Shown piece after piece: positions 1-6,232 of a stretch of 12,366 bases of DNA. Both the position numbers and the translations under genes were made by a program. The first letter of the stretch is position 1; each line of letters starts with the position of its first letter. The DNA is from Pseudomonadota bacterium (GTDB lineage: Bacteria; Pseudomonadota; Alphaproteobacteria; Sphingomonadales; Sphingomonadaceae), in NCBI GenBank assembly GCA_023386515.1, contig JAEWJQ010000106.1, positions 1 to 12,366 of the forward strand, given 5' to 3'. The notes below the pieces were generated by a model. It had not been told where the DNA came from, did no database searches, and saw only the letters and a list, made by a program, of their open reading frames with translations.

Positions 1-693
1 GAATATCGCTGGTTCGGCTGCGAAGGCTTGGTCTGCACCAACCCCGATTTCTTCGAGCGCAACAAGGATCGGTGGAACGCGGCGTTGATCCCCAACGGCA
101 CCGACCTCGACCGGTTTACGCCGGGGCCGCAGGAGCGGGCGCGGCTCGGTCTGCCGGCAGAGGGGCCGATCGTGCTGATGGTCAGCGCGCTGATCGAAAC
201 CAAGCGGGTCGCGGACGGCATCCGTGCGGTGGCCGCGGTACCGGGTGCCCATTTGGTCGTTGCCGGCGATGGCGGCTTGCGCGGCGAGGTCGAGGCGCTG
301 GCCAAGGCGATGCTGCCCGGCCGCTTCACCCGGTTGACCGTCGCCCCGGCCGACATGCCGGCGCTGTACCGGTCCGCCGATGTCTTCCTGCATCTGTCGC
401 TGCTGGAATCGTTCGGCAACGTCTTCGTCGAGGCGATGGCCTGCGGCCTGCCGGTCATCGGCCACGACACGCCGCGGCTGCGCTGGATCGTCGGCGACGA
501 CGAGCCGCTCGTCGACACGCAATCCCTGGCGACGGTTAGCGAGGCGATCACCGCAACGCTCGCAGCGCGTCGAGCTGCATCCACCGAAGCCGATGCGGCG
601 CGGATAGCTGCACGGCGTCAGCGCACCGAACAATTCGGCTGGGATCGCGTCGGCGCCGCCTATCGCCGCTTCCTCCAGGAGCTGGTTCGATGA
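1..693 (+). CDS. GT4 family glycosyltransferase, C-terminal part (cut at window start)
   Basis: The reading frame is open from base 1, so the true start lies upstream. A TTG at 28 sits inside the conserved region and is not a credible start. About 230 residues are visible and form the nucleotide-sugar-binding half of a GT-B enzyme. IPNGTD is the usual start of the second Rossmann domain, followed by a VSALIETKR strand and loop (the usual G-R-L-x-x-x-K region) and VVAGDGG. The E-x7-E signature ESFGNVFVE (codons at 406 and 430) is followed by AMACGLPVIG. In this family these residues contact the donor sugar nucleotide. The enzyme would work in the cytoplasm, adding one sugar to a lipid-linked exopolysaccharide intermediate. 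Donor and linkage cannot be read from sequence. The stop (691-693) overlaps the next start as ATGA, so the two genes are probably translationally coupled. Confidence 0.93.
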   Translation, partial: EYRWFGCEGLVCTNPDFFERNKDRWNAALIPNGTDLDRFTPGPQERARLGLPAEGPIVLMVSALIETKRVADGIRAVAAVPGAHLVVAGDGGLRGEVEALAKAMLPGRFTRLTVAPADMPALYRSADVFLHLSLLESFGNVFVEAMACGLPVIGHDTPRLRWIVGDDEPLVDTQSLATVSEAITATLAARRAASTEADAARIAARRQRTEQFGWDRVGAAYRRFLQELVR

Positions 694-1883
694 CGCTGCT
701 GGGGACGGTCGCGGCGCTGGTCGCGGCGCTGCCGACGCTGCTCCTGACCATCTACACAGTCGAGGCGCTCGCCGGGCTGCGCCCGCTCACCCGCCGCGAC
801 GGGACAGGGCCCCTGCCCCGCACCGCCGTCCTGATCCCGGCCCATAACGAGGCCGCAGGGATCGCCCGGACGGTCGCCGCGCTGCGTGCAGTGACCGATT
901 CCGCGATCGAACTGCTCGTCGTCGCCGACAATTGCAGCGACGAGACCGCGGCAGAAGCGCGCCGGGCCGGCGCGCGGGTGGTTGAACGTCACGACCCAGT
1001 CGCGCGCGGCAAGGGCTATGCGCTGGCGTTCGGCCGCGATGCCCTGGCGCTGGCCCCGCCGGACTGCGTCGTGGTGATCGATGCGGATTGTTCGGTCGCC
1101 GGTCTGGGCGTCGCGGGACTGGCGCGCGCGGCGATGGCGTCGGGGCGCGCCTGCCAGTCGTGCAATCTGCAGCGTCCCGACCTGGCCGCATCACCGACCG
1201 CGCAGATCTCGAGCTTCGCCTTTCTGGTCAAGAATCTGGTCCGGCAGCGTGGCATGGTGCGGATGGGCGGCGTCGCCGCGATGACCGGAACGGGAATGGC
1301 CGTGCCCTGGCCGTTGTTTGCCCAGGCTCCCCTCGCCAGCGCGGCGCTGGCCGAAGACATGTCGCTCGGCGTGTGGCTGACGCGCAGAGGCCAGCCGCCG
1401 ACCTTCGTCGAGAGCGTCGAGATCTGGAGTGACGCGGCAGCGGGGCGGGCGCTGCTCACCCAGCGCAATCGCTGGGAGCGCGGCTTCCTGGCGGTCGCGC
1501 GCCACAGCGCCCTGCCGCTGATCGCGCAGGGGCTGACCCGCTTCTCGCGCAGCCGGCTGTGGCTGGGCCTGCATATCCTGGTGCCGCCACTTGCCCTGCT
1601 GTTCGTCAGTGCCGGCGCGGCGCTGGCGGTGACGCTGCTGCTCGGCCTGATCGGTGCCGGCTGGACCGCATCGCTCGTGCTGGTGATTGGCCTGTGCCTT
1701 GCCGGCTTCGCGACGGTCGCCGCCTGGGGAAGTGCCGGGCGCGAGCAGATCAGCGGCGCGGCGCTGCTGCGCACGCCGCTCTATATCGCCGCCAAGCTGC
1801 CGCTCTATCGCTCGTTGCTCGGCCGCGGCGACAAGGATGGCTGGGTCCGCACGCGCCGTCCGGGCGAAAGCGACGCGGGCTGA
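690..1883 (+). CDS. Membrane-anchored GT2 glycosyltransferase with synthase-like motifs
   Basis: This is a 397-residue GT2 enzyme. Hydrophobic segments lie near residues 3-22 and at about 290-312 and 315-345, with the catalytic GT-A domain between them on the cytoplasmic side. Visible motifs are IPAHNE (49-54), VVADNCSDE (77-85), GKGYAL (107-112), the metal-binding DAD (131-133), the ED pair with candidate base D223, and QRNRW (258-262). The 35-residue step from D223 to Q258 matches the D,D,D35Q(R/Q)xRW signature known from NodC, HasA and cellulose synthase type enzymes. Length and topology resemble NodC. The start ATG overlaps the upstream stop (ATGA). The gene ends 7 bp from a convergent gene. 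It could be a processive synthase or a single-addition membrane GT2 of the same fold, and the sequence alone does not settle which. Assignment to GT2 is firm, but the substrate is unknown. Confidence 0.93.
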   Translation: MTLLGTVAALVAALPTLLLTIYTVEALAGLRPLTRRDGTGPLPRTAVLIPAHNEAAGIARTVAALRAVTDSAIELLVVADNCSDETAAEARRAGARVVERHDPVARGKGYALAFGRDALALAPPDCVVVIDADCSVAGLGVAGLARAAMASGRACQSCNLQRPDLAASPTAQISSFAFLVKNLVRQRGMVRMGGVAAMTGTGMAVPWPLFAQAPLASAALAEDMSLGVWLTRRGQPPTFVESVEIWSDAAAGRALLTQRNRWERGFLAVARHSALPLIAQGLTRFSRSRLWLGLHILVPPLALLFVSAGAALAVTLLLGLIGAGWTASLVLVIGLCLAGFATVAAWGSAGREQISGAALLRTPLYIAAKLPLYRSLLGRGDKDGWVRTRRPGESDAG

Positions 1884-1890
1884 TCGCGTG

Positions 1891-2658
1891 TCAGCGCTGC
1901 CGTGCCCAGATCGCGAAGATGCGCGGCCCTTCGACCAGATAGCGACGCCACAGGCGGCGCGGCTCGCTGCCGAGGCGGAACGCCCATTCCATGCCGAGCC
2001 GCTGCATCCATAGCGGCGCACGGCGCTTCTCGCCGATAATGAATTCGAGCGAGGCGCCGATGCACAGGCCGAAGCCGCGCGACCGGCCGGCCTGACGGCA
2101 GCGGTGCGCCGCGACCTCGCTCTGCGGCGCACCCATTGCGAACAGCACCACATCGGCACACTGCTCGGCGACGAACGCCTCGATCGCCGCCATCGCCACC
2201 GGATCGCGCAACACCCCCATCGGCGGGCGCAACTGGGTGAAGGCGATGCCCGGTGCGGCGTCGCGTAGCGCCGCGACCAGCGTCTCCGATCCTCCGACGA
2301 TCGCCACCGTCCGGCCGCGCATCCGCGGATCGGCGAGCAGCACGCGAGTCAGGTCGCTGCCCGGTACCAGCGGCAGGTCGATCCCGGACAGTTTCGCCAG
2401 CCGCTGAAGGATGCGGCTGTCGCACAGCACCAGGTTGGCATCGGCATAGGCCGCCGCGAATGCGGCGCCGAGCGGATCACCGGCGCGCTGCAACCGGTCG
2501 AGCCGGACGACATGGTCGACATTGGGGGTGACGACATAGGAGAAACGCGCCGCGTCGGCGCCGGCGAGCACCGCATCCACCGTCTGGTCGAGCGTCAGGT
2601 GCGCGATCGGCAGGCCGAGGAACGGCACGGCCGCGTCCGTGGCGCGTCCGTCGGTCAC
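1891..2658 (-). CDS. WecG/TagA/CpsF family (GT26) glycosyltransferase
   Basis: A 255-residue protein is read from GTG at 2658. This start is chosen because it overlaps the stop of the upstream TPR gene as GTGA and the family similarity begins a few residues later; a longer frame from 2763 would overlap the TPR gene by about 110 bp. GT26 features are TPNVDH (44-49), VLCDS (77-81) with D80 at the place of the family's catalytic aspartate, PGSDL (99-103), VAIVGGSE (118-125), FAMGAPQSE (173-181) and the C-terminal APLWMQRLGMEW followed by EPRRLWRRYL. Known members move ManNAc (TagA), ManNAcA (WecG) or glucose (GumM) onto a lipid-linked acceptor at the inner membrane face. The donor here is unknown. 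MGAPQSE and IGASLEF replace the commoner GSPKQE and GGAFDF forms, so it is a divergent member. It is cotranscribed with the TPR gene. Confidence 0.93.
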   Translation of the reverse strand: MTDGRATDAAVPFLGLPIAHLTLDQTVDAVLAGADAARFSYVVTPNVDHVVRLDRLQRAGDPLGAAFAAAYADANLVLCDSRILQRLAKLSGIDLPLVPGSDLTRVLLADPRMRGRTVAIVGGSETLVAALRDAAPGIAFTQLRPPMGVLRDPVAMAAIEAFVAEQCADVVLFAMGAPQSEVAAHRCRQAGRSRGFGLCIGASLEFIIGEKRRAPLWMQRLGMEWAFRLGSEPRRLWRRYLVEGPRIFAIWARQR

Positions 2659-4217
2659 GACAGCCGGCCGATCAGCGCGACCGGGGGCGGCGTGCCCGGC
2701 GCGGGATCGAGCCCGTAGCGGGTACGGGCCTGCTGCGTGCCGCTGGCGACCTCGGCGCGGCAATCGCTGTCGTTACTCTTGGCGCAGATCTGGCCGTACA
2801 AGGTCCATGCCGCGCCCAGCGCCGGGGAATCGAGTGCGAAGCGCCTGGCGACCTCGAGCGCATGGCTGGTGTCACCCATGCGCAGCAGCATGGCGGTATA
2901 GGCGCGCGCCAGCGGCAGGCTTTGCGGCAAGGCCTGGCGCGCATCCTCGAACACGCGCCGCACGTCGCCCGGCTTGTTGCTGGCGGCATAGGCCTGGGCC
3001 AGGCCGAGATAGCCTTCCTCCCATTGCGGATAATCGTGGATGACGCGCTGATAGCCGATAATTGCCGCGCCGGTGTCGCGACGGGTCAGCGCGTCGCTCG
3101 CGCGGATCAGCAGGGCCTCGCCATTGTCGGGATCACGCTTGAGGATGGCATCCGCGGCGGTGCGTGCCGCCTCCCGGTCGCCCGCCGCGCCGACGGCGCG
3201 GGCGTACAGCGCCTGGATGTCGCTCGACCAGCCCGTCGCCACCGGCTTGAGCAGTGCGATCGCCGCATCGGCATGCCCCGCCATGAGAAAATAGCGCGCC
3301 AGGGCAAGCCGCGTGTCGACCGAAGCCTTGGTCGACACTTTGGCGATCTGCTCGGCCGTCAGCCCGTCGCGGTCATAGCCGTTGAACAGTCGCGGCAGGC
3401 GCGCCGCCTCGGCTGCGCTCAGGTTCGGCTCCGCGGCCAGCGCCGCGGCTTCGACCCGGGCATCGGCGACGCGGCCCATGCGATAAAGCGTATCGACCAG
3501 ATCGAACCGATAGTCGCGATTGTCGGGAGACAGCTGGCGGATGCGCTGCAGCGAGGCGAGGAAGTCGGCCGGGCTGCCGCCGAAGCGCTGCAGTTCGGCG
3601 AGCGACATGGTCAGCTCCTGGGTCTCGCCGACCTGGCCGATCCGTTCGCGCACCAGCGCCAGCGCCGCGTCGCGATCGCCGCGCAAAGCCAATGCCCGTG
3701 CCTTGAGGATCGTCGCGCCGACATCGCGGGGATTGATCTTGAGGACGCGGTCGCTGAACGTGATCGCACCGTCCAGATCGTTGCGGATCATGCAGGCGAT
3801 GCCCTTGGCCAGCAAGGCCGAGGTCTGGTTGGGGTTGAGGGCCAGGATCTTGTCGGCTGCGCTGTCCGCTTCGTTGAGGTGGCCGGTCGATAGGCCGAGC
3901 TGCGCGACACCGTTCAGGGCCTCTGGGTTGGCGGCGTCGAGTGCCATTGCATTGCTGAACGCGCGATAGGCGTCGTCGCGCTTGCCGAGCGCCATCGCGA
4001 TACGGCCTTGCAACAGATAAGCAGCGGGCTGGTCGTCGCGCGTGCGGATCGATTGGGTGATCAGCGTATAGGCCTGCGCCGGCTGTCCGCCATCGAGCAG
4101 ATCCTGCGCCTGACTGGCGAGCGTCGCCGCTTTGTCGACGCTGCTGGTACAGGCCACGGGCGATGCTGCAAGCACAGCAAGGCAAAGCCGGGCAATCGTG
4201 GCGCAATGGCGGTTCAT
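2655..4217 (-). CDS. TPR-repeat protein with signal peptide, probable polysaccharide-export scaffold
   Basis: This 520-residue protein starts with a short basic stretch, a hydrophobic core (about 9-20) and a cysteine at 23, so it is exported and possibly a lipoprotein. The -3 residue before C23 is proline, which does not fit a standard lipobox. From about residue 30 to 480 it is a run of TPR-type helical pairs, for example AYLLQGRIAMALGKRDDAYR (67-86), ALLAKGIACMIRNDLDGAI (134-152) and the similar unit that follows. The tail is proline-rich (APGTPPP) with no membrane segment. Periplasmic or outer-membrane TPR proteins such as AlgK, PelB and the TPR part of BcsC tie the synthesis machinery to the outer-membrane channel. 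PrsT-like TPR proteins are known from exosortase-linked EPS loci. A similar scaffold role is inferred here from the export operon that starts 130 bp away on the other strand. It is the first gene of a two-gene minus-strand unit. Confidence 0.9.
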   Translation of the reverse strand: MNRHCATIARLCLAVLAASPVACTSSVDKAATLASQAQDLLDGGQPAQAYTLITQSIRTRDDQPAAYLLQGRIAMALGKRDDAYRAFSNAMALDAANPEALNGVAQLGLSTGHLNEADSAADKILALNPNQTSALLAKGIACMIRNDLDGAITFSDRVLKINPRDVGATILKARALALRGDRDAALALVRERIGQVGETQELTMSLAELQRFGGSPADFLASLQRIRQLSPDNRDYRFDLVDTLYRMGRVADARVEAAALAAEPNLSAAEAARLPRLFNGYDRDGLTAEQIAKVSTKASVDTRLALARYFLMAGHADAAIALLKPVATGWSSDIQALYARAVGAAGDREAARTAADAILKRDPDNGEALLIRASDALTRRDTGAAIIGYQRVIHDYPQWEEGYLGLAQAYAASNKPGDVRRVFEDARQALPQSLPLARAYTAMLLRMGDTSHALEVARRFALDSPALGAAWTLYGQICAKSNDSDCRAEVASGTQQARTRYGLDPAPGTPPPVALIGRLS

Positions 4218-4249
4218 GATTCTTGTCTCGTAACCGGACAGGATGGTTT

Positions 4250-4269
4250 CGCAACCGCTCCCGGTTCCG
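4250..4269. repeat. Inverted repeat in the divergent intergenic region (possible operator)
   Basis: AACCG (4253-4257) and CGGTT (4262-4266) are exact inverted copies around a 4-base centre, CTCC. After one mismatch (C4252/C4267) the pairing continues with CG/CG (4250-4251 with 4268-4269). There is no T-run on either strand, so it does not look like a terminator. Its place midway between divergent genes makes an operator possible. Confidence 0.35.
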
Positions 4270-4320
4270 GTAACCTACTTTCGGCCTCGCCAGCTACCGG
4301 GAAAGATCGTAAGACGTAGA

Positions 4321-4345
4321 CTTGCAGACAAAAAGGGGTCGCAAG
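4321..4345 (+). promoter_or_regulatory. Leader hairpin carrying the Shine-Dalgarno sequence of the OPX gene
   Basis: CTTGC (4321-4325), one bulged A, and GAC (4327-4329) can pair with GTC (4338-4340) and GCAAG (4341-4345), giving eight pairs around the loop AAAAAGGG. The AAAGG ribosome-binding element (4332-4336) lies in that loop, 10 bases before the ATG at 4347. The stem ends one base before the start codon. Such a structure may expose or gate the ribosome-binding site, but folding energy has not been computed. Confidence 0.4.
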
Positions 4346-4346
4346 A

Positions 4347-4988
4347 ATGATGGGTTTCTCGTGGCGGCGCTCGCTCGCGGCTGCTTCGCTGGCATGTGCG
4401 GCCGCCATGCCGCTGTCGGCGCAGACCACGTCCTCGGCACCGGCCGTCACCCCGACCGCCCAGCCTCCCATCGTGCGGGCGCCCGGCGTCACGCCGTATC
4501 GCATCAATCCGGGCGACGAAATCGAAGTCTATGTCTGGGGCGAGGAGCGGCTGCAGCGGGTCATCCGCGTATTGCCCGATGGCACGATCGCGATGCCGCT
4601 GGTTGGCCAGCTGTCGGTCCAGGGCCTGCTGCCCGAACAGGTGCAGGACGCCATCTCGAAGCGCCTCGCCACGCAATATCGTGACGCGGTGCCGCAGGTC
4701 ACGGTGTCGGTGAAGAATCCAGCCGGTCTGCAATTCTCGGTGGTCGGCAAGGTCAAGACGCCGGGCTCGTTCACCCCTGGCCGCTACGTCAACCTGCTTG
4801 AGGCGATCAGCCTCGCCGGTGGGCCGGCGGAATTCGCCAGCCTCGACAACATCTCGATCGTCCACAAGAACGGCACGAGCAATCGCGCCCGTCTGTCGAG
4901 TGTGATGCGCAACGGCGTGCCGGCGGATGCGAACGGGGATCAGCTGATCCCGCGCATCCAGAGCGGCGACACGATCATCGTTCCGTGA
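4347..4988 (+). CDS. Short OPX-family polysaccharide export protein (Wza/GelD-like)
   Basis: This is a 213-residue periplasmic or outer-membrane export protein. The signal peptide has MMGFSWRR, a hydrophobic core to about 24, and a probable signal peptidase I site at LSA-Q (25/26). C17 lies within the hydrophobic core without a proper lipobox. A Poly_export domain spans about 50-125 (YRINPGDEIEVYVWGEE, then LPDGTIAMPLVG), and one SLBB domain follows from about 129 (FSVVGKVKTPGSF). The protein stops right after the conserved GDTIIVP. E. coli Wza is about 380 residues with more SLBB repeats and a C-terminal helix that crosses the outer membrane; this protein lacks both. It fits the OPX class that relies on a separate beta-barrel, and such a barrel is the next gene. 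The first of two tandem ATGs is preferred because AAAGG lies 10 bases upstream. It heads the export operon. Confidence 0.93.
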   Translation: MMGFSWRRSLAAASLACAAAMPLSAQTTSSAPAVTPTAQPPIVRAPGVTPYRINPGDEIEVYVWGEERLQRVIRVLPDGTIAMPLVGQLSVQGLLPEQVQDAISKRLATQYRDAVPQVTVSVKNPAGLQFSVVGKVKTPGSFTPGRYVNLLEAISLAGGPAEFASLDNISIVHKNGTSNRARLSSVMRNGVPADANGDQLIPRIQSGDTIIVP

Positions 4989-6232
4989 GCCGCCCCATGG
5001 TGAAGGCAAACCACGCGCGTCGCCTGCTGGGAACGGCAGGGGCGCTCATGCTGTTCGATCTGGCTGTGCTGGCGTCGCCGGCTGCGGCGCAGGACCGGCT
5101 GACCGCTGATGCATCCGCCAGCATCGGCATCGCGACGAACCCGTTTCTCGATGCGGGGTCGACGCCGACCGCATTCGGTCCGACGCTAAGCCTGCGCCCG
5201 ACCTGGGTCAGCGAGCGTCCGCTCACCACCCTGCGGGTGGAAGGCGACGCCCAGGCGACCTTCTACAATCGCGGTTATGGGACCAACGACAGCTTCAGCG
5301 TCCAGGGGCTTGGCTCGCACAAGCTCAGCGAAACCACTACGCTCAATGCCGCGATCGGTTATGTCAACGCGATCGTGGGTGCTTTCAACGACGTGCGCGT
5401 GCCGGTGGGAGCGGTTGTGCCCGTCGGTGCCACTCTTCCCAATTTCGTTAACGATCCCGCCCTGGGCGGCATCGGCCGGCGCCGGACGATTTACCAGGCG
5501 TCGGGTAATCTCGTCTCGATCCTGTCGCCACGGGACCAGATCGAGGCCGGGGTAGCCGTTTCGGCCAATCGGTCGAGCGGGATCGGTCTGGAAGACTTCA
5601 ACTACGCCGCACCGTCCGTCTCCTATTCTCGCTTGCTCAGCGAGAAGTTCACCGTCGGCGCGAGCCTCGTCGTCGGTTTCTCCAATTACCTGCACACGGC
5701 GACCGGAGATGCGACGGTCTACCAGCCGTCGCTGACCGCATCGCGGACCATTAGTGAGCGCTGGACGCTCAAGACCGCGCTCGGCGCGGCGATCGTCAAC
5801 CTCAACGAAGGCCTGGATCAGAACCGTACCGTCACCACGTTCAACGGATCGGCGGATCTGTGTCGGCGCGACACGCGCTGGACGGCGTGTTTCAACGCAG
5901 CACGGCAGACCGTTCCCTCCGCCTTCCAGGGTGTTCGTACCACCACGAGCGGGGCGGTATCGCTGGGTTACAAGGTCAACGAAAACGACGACCTTTCACT
6001 TTCCGGCAATTATTCGCATGCCAGTGCACCACTACAGCGCAACCTGATCACCGGCGCTCGCGATGGCGCGCTCGATTATGCCGGCGTCACCGGCAATTAT
6101 TCGCATCGTTTCCGGCGCGCGCTGTCGGGCTTCGTGGCGGGTGGCTATGCCAAGGCCTTTGGCGACGGCTTCCGGCGCGATGCCAATCTCACGGCGACCG
6201 CGGGTATCACCTACAGGTTCAATGGGCAGTAA
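4985..6232 (+). CDS. Outer-membrane beta-barrel protein, probable partner of the OPX protein
   Basis: The protein has 415 residues, counting from GTG 4985, which overlaps the upstream stop as GTGA. An in-frame ATG at 4997 would trim four residues and keep the signal peptide. The signal peptide ends at about SPAAA-Q (35/36). The mature part is rich in alternating polar/hydrophobic beta strands with Gly and aromatic residues, for example TTLRVEGDAQATFYNRGYG (81-99), SGAVSLGYKVNENDDLSLSG (322-341) and the final strand LTATAGITYRF. It ends in RFNGQ, so the terminal aromatic is three residues from the end. C293 and C302 could form a disulfide in a loop. It is not recognisable as a porin for small solutes. 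Barrels next to short OPX proteins act as the secretion pore for the polymer in Myxococcus-type systems, and that role is inferred here from order and coupling. Confidence 0.88.
   Translation: MSRPMVKANHARRLLGTAGALMLFDLAVLASPAAAQDRLTADASASIGIATNPFLDAGSTPTAFGPTLSLRPTWVSERPLTTLRVEGDAQATFYNRGYGTNDSFSVQGLGSHKLSETTTLNAAIGYVNAIVGAFNDVRVPVGAVVPVGATLPNFVNDPALGGIGRRRTIYQASGNLVSILSPRDQIEAGVAVSANRSSGIGLEDFNYAAPSVSYSRLLSEKFTVGASLVVGFSNYLHTATGDATVYQPSLTASRTISERWTLKTALGAAIVNLNEGLDQNRTVTTFNGSADLCRRDTRWTACFNAARQTVPSAFQGVRTTTSGAVSLGYKVNENDDLSLSGNYSHASAPLQRNLITGARDGALDYAGVTGNYSHRFRRALSGFVAGGYAKAFGDGFRRDANLTATAGITYRFNGQ

Larger units (their letters stand above)
4218..4346. promoter_or_regulatory. Divergent control region between the TPR/GT26 unit and the export operon
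   Basis: This 129-bp gap separates two divergent start codons, so promoters for both units should lie here. It is less GC-rich than its surroundings near the plus-strand start. An inverted repeat, AACCG-ctcc-CGGTT (4253-4266), extends by two pairs past a C/C mismatch. It lies between two TAACC boxes at 4231-4235 and 4271-4275, 40 bp apart. These could be protein-binding sites. A short hairpin follows at 4321-4345. I could not assign a convincing -35/-10 pair in either direction. Confidence 0.5.

Noticed and set aside
2659..2763. N-terminal extension of the GT26 frame beyond GTG 2658
   Set aside because: It would overlap the TPR coding end by about 110 bp, is Arg/Pro/Ala-rich, and has no family similarity. 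The GTGA overlap gives a better start.
2862..3893. A 343-codon plus-strand open frame opposite the TPR gene
   Set aside because: It is an antisense shadow. The minus-strand frame has a signal peptide and regular TPR helices, while this one has a low-complexity Arg/Gln/Ala-rich composition.
5860..6231. Extension of the copolymerase frame upstream of ATG 6232
   Set aside because: It lies within the beta-barrel gene in another frame, has no Wzz-like features, and the TAATG junction gives a normal coupled start.
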